Assembly (NCBI RefSeq): GCF_002494345.1
Contig: NZ_NXNI01000001.1
Coordinates: 992,001 to 1,056,000 of the forward strand
DNA length: 64,000 nucleotides
Source of the DNA: Natrinema ejinorense
Lineage (GTDB): Archaea; Halobacteriota; Halobacteria; Halobacteriales; Natrialbaceae
Direction: 5' to 3'
Below the pieces are notes generated by a model. That model did not search any database. It had not been told where the DNA came from and saw only the letters and a list, made by a program, of their open reading frames with translations. Positions 17,297 to 26,773 of this stretch are shown one piece after another (positions within the stretch are counted from its first letter, which is position 1; each line of letters opens with the position of its first letter). Both the position numbers and the translations under genes were made by a program.

Positions 17297-18316
17297 ATGA
17301 CGAGCGTCAAAGAGTTCCGCATCGAGGAAGCGGCGACCGACGAGGAGCTCGGTCGCGGTTCGTTCGTCTTCACCGACGACTACTCGGTGTTCGACTGGGG
17401 GAAGATGCCCGACCAGATCCCACAGAAGGGGGCGAGCCTCTGTACGATGGGCGCGTTCAACTTCGAACTGCTCGAAGGAGCGGGCGTCCCGACCCACTAC
17501 CGCGGCGTTGTCGAGAACGGCGACGTCGTTCCGCTCGCAGAGGCTTCCCACCCGCCCTGGGAGATGGCCATCGACCTCACGCAAGTACCCGACCTCCCCC
17601 ACGAGGGCCGCGAGTACGATTACGACCACTACCACGATGCGGCCGGCGAGAACTACCTGATCCCCCTCGAGATCGTCTTCCGCAACCGAGTCCCCGTCGG
17701 CTCGAGCCTGCGGAGTCGGACCGATCCCGCCGACCACGGGCTCGACTTCGACGAGTGGCCAGACGAGGCCGTCGACCTCGCGGAGCCGATCGTCGAGTTC
17801 ACCACGAAGTACGAGGAGAGCGATCGCCAGCTCGAGCGCACCGAGGCCGACGACATCGCCGGGAACGCGGCCATCGAGGACCTCGAGTCGATCGCCCGCG
17901 AGGTCAACCGGATCGTCACCGAGCAGGCCGATAGTGCCGGGCTGGTCCACGAGGACGGCAAGATCGAGTGTTGCTACTACCACGGCGAGATCCGTGTCGC
18001 GGACGTGGTCGGGACGTTCGACGAAAACCGCTTCAGCTACGAGGGCACCCAGCTCTCGAAGGAGGTGCTTCGCCAGTACCACAAGCGTACCCAGCCCGAG
18101 TGGGTGCAGGCCGTCGAAGCCGCCAAGGCCCAGGCGAAGCGAGAGGGCGTCGCCGACTGGAAATCCCGCTGTGAGGAAGCGCCCGAACCGCTCGAGGAGT
18201 CGGTCCTCGAGACCGCCAGCGACCTCTACTGTGCCGGTGCCAACGCCTACACCGGCCGCGAGTTCTTCGACGCACCGCCGCTCTCGAGTGCGATCGGTGC
18301 GGTCCGGCGGCTGTAG
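17297..18316 (+). CDS. purC: Phosphoribosylaminoimidazole-succinocarboxamide synthase
   Basis: ATP-dependent ligase that joins CAIR and aspartate in de novo purine synthesis. [21 protein letters not shown] near residues 18-38 holds the SAICAR synthetase nucleotide-binding and metal segment (quoted as an overall region; key residues F, D, D, S, D). [18 protein letters not shown] matches the PurC signature. The length of 339 residues is long for PurC, as in other haloarchaea, because of acidic insertions. ATG 17297 is preferred to an ATG three codons upstream. Other pathway genes, purS and purQ, lie at 50-51 kb. Confidence 0.92.
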   Translation: MTSVKEFRIEEAATDEELGRGSFVFTDDYSVFDWGKMPDQIPQKGASLCTMGAFNFELLEGAGVPTHYRGVVENGDVVPLAEASHPPWEMAIDLTQVPDLPHEGREYDYDHYHDAAGENYLIPLEIVFRNRVPVGSSLRSRTDPADHGLDFDEWPDEAVDLAEPIVEFTTKYEESDRQLERTEADDIAGNAAIEDLESIAREVNRIVTEQADSAGLVHEDGKIECCYYHGEIRVADVVGTFDENRFSYEGTQLSKEVLRQYHKRTQPEWVQAVEAAKAQAKREGVADWKSRCEEAPEPLEESVLETASDLYCAGANAYTGREFFDAPPLSSAIGAVRRL

Positions 18317-18441
18317 CCGGCCAGGGGTCGACCGACCGCCGGTTCCGCGGGGGAATTCGGTCGAGGTATGCGATCATTTCACAACCCCACTCGGGGAAGT
18401 AACCCTCATATAGAGGGAGGAGGAACGTGCAAACGACACCA

Positions 18442-18651
18442 ATGAGCCTCGCTGTCGCCAGTGGAATCGCGCCGAGTATCGTACTGTTCACTGTCACGAC
18501 GGGGATCGCGGCCGTCGCAAGCGTCATGCTGACGTTGTTCGTACTCGTGTTGGTCGGCTTCGCTGTCGCCCCGCTAGTCTCATCGACGTGGGTCGGCCAA
18601 CAGAACGTGTCATCGACGACCGGACCCCACGCCGAGCCGAGCGACGACTGA
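18442..18651 (+). CDS. Small single-pass or two-helix membrane protein
   Basis: A 69-residue protein (or 74 from a GTG at 18427) with a long hydrophobic region, IVLFTVTTGIAAVASVMLTL and VLVLVGFAVAPLVS, and a short polar tail rich in S, T and P. Haloarchaeal genomes carry many such stand-alone membrane micro-proteins of unknown function. An AT-rich stretch with TCATATAGAG just upstream could serve as promoter. No family recognised. Confidence 0.55.
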   Translation: MSLAVASGIAPSIVLFTVTTGIAAVASVMLTLFVLVLVGFAVAPLVSSTWVGQQNVSSTTGPHAEPSDD

Positions 18652-19104
18652 ACGCGACGTTTCGCCGCCCGCCGTTTCCCGCGAGGACGGGAAGGGCGTC
18701 TCTCCGACGGATCGACGCCGGATCGGCACGTAGCGTGGGACTACGAACGGATTACACAGTGCCTGCGGCCAGTTTGGAACTGCTACCGACGACCAAACGG
18801 CCGCATAACAATGGGTGAGTGTCACCGTTTACGATCTGCGGGGCGAAAACCCCCGCCGGGTACGCGTTCGGCCCAACTGATGCGTTGACCAGCCGATTGC
18901 GTGCGTTCATGCCCGGATCGCTCGGACGTGGACTTGTCTCCGCTTCGAGTACGCTCATGTCTCTCACGCCACGGGCGGTTCCCGCCCGCCCGTCTTTATG
19001 CACTCGAGTCGTATCAGCCGACTGCTTGCTTGATAACGGACGACAGCGCCTCGCATCGAACCCACGTGGCCGATCGGCCGGTTGTCGACGCCCCGAATCG
19101 CCGT
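18652..19104. other. Intergenic stretch with several strong hairpins, no convincing gene
   Basis: No reading frame here has the acidic bias of its neighbours. The segment 18764-18988 contains four hairpins. One (18764-18805) has a 13-bp stem with one bulged A, 7 bp TGCGGCC/GGCCGCA plus 6 bp GTTTGG/CCAAAC. Others are GGTGA/TCACC at 18814-18826, GCGGGG/CCCCGC at 18838-18856 and CGGGCGG/CCGCCCG at 18972-18988. A TATA-like GCATAAAG on the minus strand (about 18996-19003) lies just before the last one, so a structured RNA read leftward is possible. I could not match it to RNase P, SRP or a riboswitch by eye. A 68-codon minus-strand frame starting at 18958 also exists but has non-halophilic composition. 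Confidence 0.4.
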
Positions 19105-20166
19105 TCAGAACTCGGTGATGACGGGGATGCCGACCGTCTCGTAGTCGTCCATCGAGGCCAACGTCTCCGGGGCTTCCTCGAGCGACAGGGTCTCGCCGAT
19201 GATCTTGCCGGGCTCGAGGGTCCCCTGGGCGATCAGGTTGAACAGTTCCTCGTAGCGGACGAGGGGCATGCCAAAGGAGCCATGGAAGTCGATCTCCTGC
19301 ATCGTCATGACGTCGACGGGCAGCTCGATCTGGCCCTGTTCTTCGCCGGTCGTGAGTCCGACCTGGACGTGGCTGCCGCGGGTGCCCAGACTGTTGACCG
19401 AGTTCTGGCAAGTCTCGGCGATCCCCAGCGCGTCGATCGAGACGTCCGCACCGCCGTCGGTGATCGCCTGGACCTCCTGGGGCGTGCTGTCGACGTCGGC
19501 TCCGTTGATCGTCTCGACGGCACCGAGTTCCTCGGCGCGCTCGAGTTTACTGTCGAGGACGTCGATCGCGATCGGGTGTGCACCCAGCGCTTGCGCGATG
19601 TGGATCGCCGAGAGCCCGACGCCGCCACAGCCGTGGACGGCGACCCAGTCGCCGGGCCGCAGATCGGCGCGGTCGGCGAGCGCGTGGTAGGCCGTCATGA
19701 ACCGACAGCCCAGTCCGGCCATTTCGGCGAAATCGACTTCGTCGGGGAGTTTGACACAGTTGAAATCGGCTTCCCGAACGGGGAACGCCTCCGCGAAGGC
19801 ACCCGGTGCGAACTCCGTCAGGCCCAGCGGAATGACCGTCTCGCAGTTGTTCGCCCGACCTTCACGACAGTGTGTGCAGGTTCCGTCCCCGAGGTGGAAC
19901 GGGACCGCGACGCGGTCGCCCTCCTCGAGCGTCTCGACGTCCTCGCCGACCGCCGAAACGATACCCGCGGGCTCGTGACCGAGGATCTGGCCCTCCGGAA
20001 CGCCAGCACCGATCCAGCTCCAGTCGCCCTGCCAGGCGTGCCAGTCGCTCCGACAGACCCCACAGGCCTCGGTCTCGACGATGACCTGGTCCGCTGTTGG
20101 CTCCGGGTAGTCGACGTCTTTGACCGCGAGCGGTTCTCCATGTTCCTCGAGTACGGCTGCTCGCAT
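19105..20166 (-). CDS. Zinc-dependent alcohol dehydrogenase family protein
   Basis: Medium-chain dehydrogenase of 353 residues. Catalytic zinc ligands are C38 (in ACGVCRSDWH) with H64 and E65 (GHEPAG). The structural zinc site is CTHCREGRANNC around residues 96-107. The cofactor loop is VHGCGGVGLSA near residue 173, followed by an acidic AIDVLDSKLERA, pointing to NAD. It oxidises an alcohol to an aldehyde or ketone in the cytoplasm. A strong TATA box 27 bp upstream of the ATG implies a leaderless transcript. Substrate unknown. Confidence 0.92.
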   Translation of the reverse strand: MRAAVLEEHGEPLAVKDVDYPEPTADQVIVETEACGVCRSDWHAWQGDWSWIGAGVPEGQILGHEPAGIVSAVGEDVETLEEGDRVAVPFHLGDGTCTHCREGRANNCETVIPLGLTEFAPGAFAEAFPVREADFNCVKLPDEVDFAEMAGLGCRFMTAYHALADRADLRPGDWVAVHGCGGVGLSAIHIAQALGAHPIAIDVLDSKLERAEELGAVETINGADVDSTPQEVQAITDGGADVSIDALGIAETCQNSVNSLGTRGSHVQVGLTTGEEQGQIELPVDVMTMQEIDFHGSFGMPLVRYEELFNLIAQGTLEPGKIIGETLSLEEAPETLASMDDYETVGIPVITEF

Positions 20167-20189
20167 GGTTCGACGGTAGAGTCAGCGAG

Positions 20190-20196
20190 TATAAAA
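20190..20196 (-). promoter_or_regulatory. TATA box of the alcohol dehydrogenase gene (leaderless)
   Basis: TTTTATA on the minus strand is centred about 27 nt before the ATG at 20166, the usual spacing for a transcript that begins at the start codon. Confidence 0.6.
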
Positions 20197-20212
20197 GTGT
20201 AGGCGGTACACA

Positions 20213-21054
20213 CACGGATCGTGGTAAACTCTTCGTTAGTTCCTTCACGTTTCTAACATCGAACCGGGCGGGATAGCCGCTAGTTAGCCCTCACAAAGGG
20301 ATTCGCTGTACAGGCGTGAAAACGTGACAGGAATGTATTCGCCGGAGTGAGTGCGAGATTTACTGGACTGTAACGCGACGAAGACCGTCACGACGCGGGT
20401 AATGTGTGGGACCTGCGTTCTGCAAATCAGGAGTCGTTCTCGGGAGCACCCTCTCTGCATTACTACTAATCTGAATTTCATATATGGGTTCTGACCTATA
20501 TACGAACGAGGAGGTAGCACAGCGAATCCGTTTCCCCTGAGCTACCAGAAACGGGCATAAGTAGGGCAATACGGCCGTTCCGGGCGACGAATGAGTCGTC
20601 ACTCCCAGTCGGGGGAACGCGCCCGATCTTCTCCTATCTTCTCGTCCGAGTATCGTGGATATACCGACCGTATCGGCTTCAAACGAGCGATCACTGGAAA
20701 GATGCCCCGCTCAGTGGACACAATTATAGATTACACTACATGCATTCGAATATATTTATCATATTATATTTGGTCGACTCCCCGTTTCCACGCTGTACGA
20801 ATCCGATCAGAGCCGCCCGCGAACGCGCCATCCGTTTACACCCATAGGTTCGTAATTCCAGGCCGAGGATTCGCCGTCTCCGCCGAACGAATTCGACCTG
20901 GCACGCGGTACTTCCCCCTGATCGTGTTCGGTGCAGTAACTGTTACCCATCGGAGCGCTCGAGCCGGCACCGTCCTCTCGCAGGTGGGAACGAACAGTAC
21001 GTAGCGACGAACAGCAGGCGGGTCCGACGGGAACCGACGGTCGCCGACCCCTGC
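20213..21054. other. Long AT-richer intergenic region without a supportable gene
   Basis: About 840 bp between the alcohol dehydrogenase promoter and the malic enzyme stop. Short frames exist on both strands (for example 20284-20520 and 20360-20602 on minus, 20591-21004 on plus). They lack acidic composition, a recognisable domain or a promoter at the right distance. AT-rich tracts with TATA-like sequences occur near 20480-20510 and 20725-20770. It may be a decayed gene or an old insertion site; I see no identifiable remnant. Confidence 0.5.
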
Positions 21055-23310
21055 TCAGGAACGGTCGCCCTGAGCGTCCACCGTCGCGACGGCCGCGAGG
21101 TTGACGATATCTTTGACCTCGTCGCCGCGCTGGAGGACGTGGACCGGTTCGTCCATCCCGACCAGCATCGGACCGATCGCGTCGGCCCCACCCAGTCGTT
21201 GCAACAACTTGTACCCGATGTTGCCGGCTTCGAGGTTGGGGAAGACCAACACGTTCGCCGGTTTCTCGAGCTCGCTGAACTCGTAGGTCCCGGTCAGCAT
21301 CTCCTCGAGGACGGCGGTATCGGCCTGCATCTCGCCGTCGACCGGGAAGTCGACCGCGGGGTCCTCGCGGAGGCGGCGGGCCGCTTCGCGGGGCTTTCGG
21401 GTTCCCTCGTTGTCGACGCTGCCGAAGTCCGAGTACGAGAGCAGGGCAGCACGGGGTTCGACGTCGAACCGGCGTGCGAGGTCGGCGGTGTGACGGGTGA
21501 CCTCCTCGAGGACGTCCTCGTCGGGGGCCTGGTTGACCGTCGCGTCGGCCACGAAGAGGACCCGGTTTTTGAACGTGAGCATGTAGACCCCGGCCGCGTA
21601 CTCGGCGTCGTCGGCCGTTCCGATCACCTGGAGAGGCGGTCGCAGTGCCGACGGGTAGTGGTTCGTCAACCCGGTGAGCATCGCATCGGCGTCGCCCCGG
21701 TCGACCATGACGCTGCCGAAGTAGTTGGTGTCGTTGCGGATCCTCGCCATCGCATCGCGGCGGGTGATTCCGCTGCGCTGGCGGCGTTCGTAGAGGTGTT
21801 CGGCGTAGGCCTCGTAATCGCCGCTCTCGGGGTCGACGACGTCCGGTTCGAACTCGAGTCCGAGGTTCGCGATCGTCCCCCGGATCTCGGCCTCGTCCCC
21901 GATCAACACCGGATTCGCGATCCGCCGTTCGATCATCTGGGCCGCCGCCCGGACGATCGTTTCGTCTGCGCCCTCCGCCAGCGCGATCCGCTTCGGGTCG
22001 GATTTGGCCTTGTTGAGCACGACCCGCATCATCTCGCGGGACTTCCCGAGACGGGCCTCGAGCCGTTCGACGTACGCGTCGAGGTCGCGCTCGAGGCGGA
22101 CCGCACCCGACTCGACCGCCGCACGTGCGACCGCGGGGGTGACTTCGAAGAGAACCCGGGCGTCGAGCGGTTTCGGAATGATGTAGTCGGGGCCGAACTG
22201 CAGCGGCTGGTCCCCGTAGGCTTTGACCACCGAATCGGGGACGTCCTGTTTGGCGAGATCGGCCAGCGCGTGGGCCGCCGCGACTTTCATCTCCTCGTTA
22301 ATCTCCGTCGCGCGGACGTCGAGTGCACCCCGGAAAATGAAGGGGAAGCCGAGGACGTTGTTGACCTGATTGGGGTAGTCCGAGCGACCGGTCGCCATGA
22401 TGACGGTATCGTCGCGAGCGCGCTTGGCGTCCTCGTAGGCGATCTCCGGGTCGGGGTTCGCCATCGCGAAGATGATCGGATCGTCGGCCATCGATCGGAC
22501 CATCTCCGGCGAGACGATGCCGCCGGCCGAGAGGCCGACGAACGCGTCGGCGCCGACCATGGCATCCGCGAGGTCTCCGTCGGGGCGGTCTCGAGCGAAC
22601 TCCCGGTTGTACTCGTTCAAGTCGCCGGATTCGGCCCGTGCCGTCGTCAGTACGCCATCGATATCACACATGGTGATGTTCTCCCGGCGGACGCCCAGCG
22701 AGACGTAAAACGTGGCCGTCGCGACCGCAGCCGCGCCCGCACCGGCGAACGTCACTTCGAGGTCCTCGAGATCTTTGCCGGAGATTTCGACGGCGTTGAG
22801 CAGGGCGGCACCGCTGATGATCGCGGTGCCGTGTTGATCGTCGTGAAACACCGGGATCGACAGCCGATCACGGAGTCGCTCTTCGATCTCGAAACAGTGT
22901 GGGGCCGCGATGTCCTCCAGGTTGATCCCGCCGAACGTCGGCTCCATCGCAGCGACGGATTCGACGAACGCGTCCGGGTCGTCGAGATCGAGTTCGATGT
23001 CGAAAACGTCGATGTCGGCAAAACGCTTGAACAGGACGCCCTTCCCTTCCATGACCGGCTTCGAGGCCTGCGCGCCGATGTCACCGAGGCCGAGCACGGC
23101 CGAACCGTTCGAGACAACGCCGACGAGGTTCCCTTTCGTCGTATACTGGTAGGCGTCGCCCGCGTCAGCGGCGATCTCACGGCACGGCGCAGCGACGCCC
23201 GGCGAGTAGGCGAGACTGAGATCACGCTGCGTGTTCGTCGGCTTCGTCGTCGCGATTTCGATCTTTCCCGGCGGTTCACTCCGATGATACTCGAGCGCGT
23301 CTTCGTCCAT
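21055..23310 (-). CDS. maeB: NADP-dependent malic enzyme with phosphotransacetylase-like domain
   Basis: Decarboxylates malate to pyruvate with reduction of NAD(P). Residues about 10-385 form the malic enzyme domain ([10 protein letters not shown] near residue 35, HDDQHGTAI, then [15 protein letters not shown] as cofactor loop). Residues about 415-750 are a phosphotransacetylase-like domain ([17 protein letters not shown]), the MaeB arrangement, where it is usually regulatory and binds acetyl-CoA. The total is 751 residues from ATG 23310 ([16 protein letters not shown]); the frame open upstream to 23385 is not protein-like. It stands alone. Confidence 0.93.
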   Translation of the reverse strand: MDEDALEYHRSEPPGKIEIATTKPTNTQRDLSLAYSPGVAAPCREIAADAGDAYQYTTKGNLVGVVSNGSAVLGLGDIGAQASKPVMEGKGVLFKRFADIDVFDIELDLDDPDAFVESVAAMEPTFGGINLEDIAAPHCFEIEERLRDRLSIPVFHDDQHGTAIISGAALLNAVEISGKDLEDLEVTFAGAGAAAVATATFYVSLGVRRENITMCDIDGVLTTARAESGDLNEYNREFARDRPDGDLADAMVGADAFVGLSAGGIVSPEMVRSMADDPIIFAMANPDPEIAYEDAKRARDDTVIMATGRSDYPNQVNNVLGFPFIFRGALDVRATEINEEMKVAAAHALADLAKQDVPDSVVKAYGDQPLQFGPDYIIPKPLDARVLFEVTPAVARAAVESGAVRLERDLDAYVERLEARLGKSREMMRVVLNKAKSDPKRIALAEGADETIVRAAAQMIERRIANPVLIGDEAEIRGTIANLGLEFEPDVVDPESGDYEAYAEHLYERRQRSGITRRDAMARIRNDTNYFGSVMVDRGDADAMLTGLTNHYPSALRPPLQVIGTADDAEYAAGVYMLTFKNRVLFVADATVNQAPDEDVLEEVTRHTADLARRFDVEPRAALLSYSDFGSVDNEGTRKPREAARRLREDPAVDFPVDGEMQADTAVLEEMLTGTYEFSELEKPANVLVFPNLEAGNIGYKLLQRLGGADAIGPMLVGMDEPVHVLQRGDEVKDIVNLAAVATVDAQGDRS

Positions 23311-23761
23311 TGTCGTGCCCGTGTGTCTCCGGCGGACCGACAAAAGTGTACGGTTGTACTCGGATACTGCGACGTGTTCGAACACATGCCGGATTCGAAA
23401 CCGTGACAGTCCGTTGCGTGGCGCGAAACGGAGCCATCATCCACGTACTGTCAGGATCGGCGGTCGAAGACGGGGTCGCCGCCGCTCCGGACACGGAGAC
23501 GACCGTCCCTTACATGCACATTCACAGAGAGTTTTCTCGAGAATGAAACCATACATTCCGATTTCGAGCGTTCTATTCCGCCCAGGGCGAGGATATACCA
23601 GAGGGATAATTATGACGACCTGATTATGAAAGCGTAGGGAAAGACGTAGTATGTCGTTGACCGATCCGTGGTAGTGTGCTTCCCGATGGCGTCGACCGGG
23701 CGGACTCGCGGTGCCACCATCCACCGCAACCTTTGTACCGTCAGCATCAGTGCCATCCGAC
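23311..23761. other. Divergent promoter region between malic enzyme and rdfA
   Basis: About 450 bp without a supported gene. It includes AT-rich tracts around 23575-23635 (TATACCAGAGGGATAATTATG) suitable for promoters. Short frames on both strands here read as shadows. No repeats or IS ends seen. Confidence 0.5.
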
Positions 23762-24388
23762 ATGGCAGACAACGCGAGTGGTGGGCGACGAACGAAGGTC
23801 GAGCGAGTGATGGCCGAGTACGACCTCGAGGAGTGGGGGGATCGGCTGGAGGCCGAGTGGATCGGCGACGGAACGGAGCGAACGAGCCTCCGGGACCTCG
23901 CGACGGAGTTCAATCAGGCAGTGCTCCGCGCGGCGGTTCACGACGCGGGCCCGTCCACGCTCGATACGGACATCGAATCCCTCTATCGGACGCTGACCGA
24001 CGACGACGCGTCGCGATCCGACGCGGTTCGGAAACGGCGCGATCTCGAGCGTTCCGGAGTCGACATCGACGACGTCACGTCGGACTTCGTTACGCACCAG
24101 ACCGTGTATACGTATCTCACGAACGTTCGCGACGCCTCCCTTCCCGAGGAAGACAGCGACGACCGCGTCGAACGGAAAAAAGAGACCGTCCAGCGACTCG
24201 CCGGCCGAACGCAGGTTATTACCGAATCCACGCTCGAGGAACTGAGCAATGCCGACGAGATCACGGACCGAAATTACGAGGTCTTCGTCGACGTCAGAAC
24301 CATCTGTGGAAACTGCGGGGCCGACTATCCGATCGCCGACCTCCTCGATCAGGGCGGCTGTGACTGTGAGGCCGACGACGGGGCGTAA
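23762..24388 (+). CDS. rdfA: Rod-determining factor RdfA
   Basis: Haloarchaea-specific protein; its Haloferax volcanii namesake is needed to form rod-shaped cells. The 208-residue product has an opening MADNASGGRRTKVERVMAEYDLEEWG region (residues 1-26, key features basic RRTK then DLEEWGDRLEAEW), a middle helical part with RRDLERSGVDIDDV, and a C-terminal zinc-ribbon-like cluster CGNCGADYP...CDC (residues about 182-202). ATG 23762 gives the family N-terminus. It is followed 64 bp downstream by the SMC-like gene, the same pairing known from other haloarchaea. It is probably a DNA- or protein-binding regulator; the biochemical role is unproven. Confidence 0.88.
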   Translation: MADNASGGRRTKVERVMAEYDLEEWGDRLEAEWIGDGTERTSLRDLATEFNQAVLRAAVHDAGPSTLDTDIESLYRTLTDDDASRSDAVRKRRDLERSGVDIDDVTSDFVTHQTVYTYLTNVRDASLPEEDSDDRVERKKETVQRLAGRTQVITESTLEELSNADEITDRNYEVFVDVRTICGNCGADYPIADLLDQGGCDCEADDGA

Positions 24389-24423
24389 CGTCCGAGTCGG
24401 AAAACCGCCGTAACCAAATAGCA

Positions 24424-24429
24424 TTTATA
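24424..24429 (+). promoter_or_regulatory. TATA box of the SMC-like gene (leaderless GTG start)
   Basis: TTTATA in GCATTTATAG is centred 26 nt before the GTG at 24453. It supports that GTG as the start and gives the SMC-like gene a promoter of its own within the 64-bp gap after rdfA. Confidence 0.6.
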
Positions 24430-24452
24430 GCCAGCGGCGAGAACTATTCGTC

Positions 24453-26396
24453 GTGTCATCTCCAGAGTCAGTCACCTCGCCGATTACCGTCCAGGCGGAG
24501 AACATCGGCGGTATCGATACAACCGAGGTACTGCTACAGCCCGGTGTAAACGTTCTGACTGGCCGGAATGCGACGAACCGAACGTCGTTCCTCCAGACGA
24601 TTATGGCGGCCCTGGGCAGCCGACGGTCGTCGCTGAAAGGCGACGCGGACGCCGGTCACGTCGAACTGACGTTCGACGACGAGCAGTACACACGATACCT
24701 CGAGCGGCGAAACGGCGAAATCGTCTTCGACGGCGATCCCTATCTCGACGACCCGGAGCTCGCGGATCTCTTCGCGTTCCTGCTCGAATCCAACGAGGCA
24801 CGTCGGGCGGTACGACGCGGCGACGACCTCCGTGAACTCATCATGCGGCCGATCGATACGGACGAGATCGAAGCGGAGATCGAAGCGCTCGAGGCGGAAA
24901 AACGCGAGTTAGACGACCGCCTCGAGGAACTCTCGCGGCTCGATACCGAACTTCCCGATCTCGAGGAAGAGCGCGTCACGCTCGAGAGCGAGATCGCAGC
25001 CACGAACGAGCGAATCGCCGAGCTCGAGAACGAACTCGACGACTTCGATCTCGACGTGGACGCGAGTCGCGCTCGAAAAGCGGAGATAGAGTCCGCCTTC
25101 GCCGACCTCCAGGACGCCCGGACGGAACTCGAGTCAATCGAGTACGACCTCGAGACCGAACGGGAGAGCTACGCCGAACTCGAGCGAGAGCGCGACGAAC
25201 TCGAGGCCGAACTCGAGGCGTTCGACGATCCACAGGAGTCGCCGGACCGACTCGAGGGACGAGTACAGGAGCTTCGATCGCGGAAACGGTCGCTCGATAC
25301 GACCGTCAGCGAACTCCAGAGCGTGATCCGGTTCAACGAGGAACGGCTCGCCGACGGCGGGCTCGACCTCGAGGCGTCCGCCGAGTCGAGCGACGACGAC
25401 GATATTACCGAGCAGCTCCTCACGGAGTCGACCGACGTCGTCTGCTGGACGTGTGGCTCGCAGGTCGAGCGCGACCGAATCGAATCGACGCTGGATCGGT
25501 TGCGGTCGCTTCGACAGGAAAAGCTCGACGAACGCAGCGACCTGCAAGAACGGATCGACGAGCTCTCCGACCGCCGAAAGGAACTCCGCCAGCAAGCACA
25601 GAACCGGGGGCAGATCGAAACGCGACTCGCGGCGATCGATGACGAACTCGAGCGACGGGCAACGCGGATCGACGAACTCGAGGCCGAACTCGACGACCAA
25701 CAGGAACGCGTCGACGAACTCGAATCGGACGCCGAGACGTTCGAGAACGCGGAGTACGGCGACGTCATCGAGACGCACCGCGAACTGAATCGACTCGAAC
25801 TCGAGCGCGAGGATCTCGAGGACGAACGCGACGAGGTCCAGGCTCGAATCGACGAGATCGACGGGCGAATCGAGGAACGGAGCGAACTCGAGGATCGGCG
25901 TGGAACCGTCGAAGACGAGTTAACCGATCTCAGGACGCGAGTCGATCGGATCGAGGAAACGGCCGTCGACGCGTTCAACGAGCACATGGACTCGATCCTG
26001 TCGATCCTCGAGTATCGAAACATCGACCGCATCTGGATAGAACGGCGCGAGAAAACGGTTCGCGAGGGGCGTCGAAAGGTCACGCGGACGGCGTTCGACC
26101 TGCACATCGTCCGGACGACCGAGGAGGGACGGACCTACGAGGACACCGTCGATCATCTCTCGGAGAGCGAACGCGAAGTGACGGGGCTCGTCTTCGCGCT
26201 TGCGGGCTATCTGGTCCACGACGTTCACGAAGTCGTGCCGTTCATGCTGCTCGATTCGCTCGAAGCGATCGATTCGAACCGAATCGCCGATCTCGTCGAT
26301 TACTTCGAGGAGTACGTCGACTGCCTCGTCGTCGCGCTCCTCCGTGAGGACGCCGAAGCACTCTCGGACGCGTACACGTACGTTCAGGAGATTTGA
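24453..26396 (+). CDS. Archaea-specific SMC-related protein (Sph-type) partnered with RdfA
   Basis: A 647-residue coiled-coil ATPase-like protein with Rad50/SMC layout. It has an N-terminal head with a P-loop-like GRNATNRTS at 37-45, a long heptad-rich coiled coil (about 110-540), a zinc-hook-like CWTC near 331-334, and a C-terminal head with signature-like HLSESEREVTGL and Walker-B-like MLLDSLEAID (598-607). The P-loop lacks the usual GKS/T (NRTS replaces it) and the Walker-B DE pair is DS, so ATP use may be altered. Related Sph genes next to rdfA act in cell-shape control in Haloferax. Translation starts at GTG, 26 bp after a TATA box. Confidence 0.88.
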   Translation: MSSPESVTSPITVQAENIGGIDTTEVLLQPGVNVLTGRNATNRTSFLQTIMAALGSRRSSLKGDADAGHVELTFDDEQYTRYLERRNGEIVFDGDPYLDDPELADLFAFLLESNEARRAVRRGDDLRELIMRPIDTDEIEAEIEALEAEKRELDDRLEELSRLDTELPDLEEERVTLESEIAATNERIAELENELDDFDLDVDASRARKAEIESAFADLQDARTELESIEYDLETERESYAELERERDELEAELEAFDDPQESPDRLEGRVQELRSRKRSLDTTVSELQSVIRFNEERLADGGLDLEASAESSDDDDITEQLLTESTDVVCWTCGSQVERDRIESTLDRLRSLRQEKLDERSDLQERIDELSDRRKELRQQAQNRGQIETRLAAIDDELERRATRIDELEAELDDQQERVDELESDAETFENAEYGDVIETHRELNRLELEREDLEDERDEVQARIDEIDGRIEERSELEDRRGTVEDELTDLRTRVDRIEETAVDAFNEHMDSILSILEYRNIDRIWIERREKTVREGRRKVTRTAFDLHIVRTTEEGRTYEDTVDHLSESEREVTGLVFALAGYLVHDVHEVVPFMLLDSLEAIDSNRIADLVDYFEEYVDCLVVALLREDAEALSDAYTYVQEI

Positions 26397-26773
26397 GTCC
26401 CGTTTCGACCGCGTCAGAACCGGACACTCTGTCTCGAAACAGTATACTCTGCTCTCTGAGGAGACATTGATGTCCACGGTTCATCCTACGAAATGAAACT
26501 TCCTCAGACGTTATCATCAACTAGTATTCGGCCGCTATCCCCAGCTATTCAACCCATATGGTTTATTTATTATAATATTTGGGCCACTAGATGTTCACCA
26601 CCGTCCTACAGTCGTGGGAACGATCTCCCGCACGACGCTTGAACATCACAGATGCTAAGATGTGCTCTCAATTGAAGTTAGATCGGTCAGTATAGGTTAT
26701 CCACTTTCTTGACCGATCCTAATAGAGTGGAGATGTAGATCGATCACAACTATGGGTCACTGCCCCGCACGGA
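26397..26773. other. AT-rich border of an accessory segment
   Basis: About 377 bp without a gene. GC content falls sharply from about 26500 (for example GGTTTATTTATTATAATAT at 26564-26582). It carries a perfect 9-bp inverted repeat, GATCGGTCA (26681-26689) and TGACCGATC (26710-26718), with a 20-nt loop, downstream of the ABC permease stop. This may act as a transcript-end hairpin or be an IS remnant. No direct repeat flanking the accessory segment was found by eye. Confidence 0.5.
26681..26718 (-). repeat. Inverted repeat downstream of the ABC permease gene
   Basis: Perfect 9-bp arms GATCGGTCA/TGACCGATC separated by 20 nt, 56-93 nt past the permease stop codon. It would form a hairpin at the 3' end of the ABC operon transcript. 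There is no strong T-run after it, so a terminator role is uncertain. Confidence 0.45.

Noticed and set aside
18755-18958. 68-codon minus-strand ORF (MSVLEAETSPRP start) as a protein gene
   Set aside because: Neutral, non-halophilic composition and complete overlap with several strong hairpins; treated as possible structured RNA instead.
20284-20602. Two minus-strand frames of 78 and 80 codons
   Set aside because: Low acidic content, no domain, no promoter at proper spacing; they overlap each other in different frames.
21139-23406. 755-codon plus-strand frame opposite the malic enzyme
   Set aside because: A shadow of maeB with Arg/Val/Asp-rich composition and no family features.
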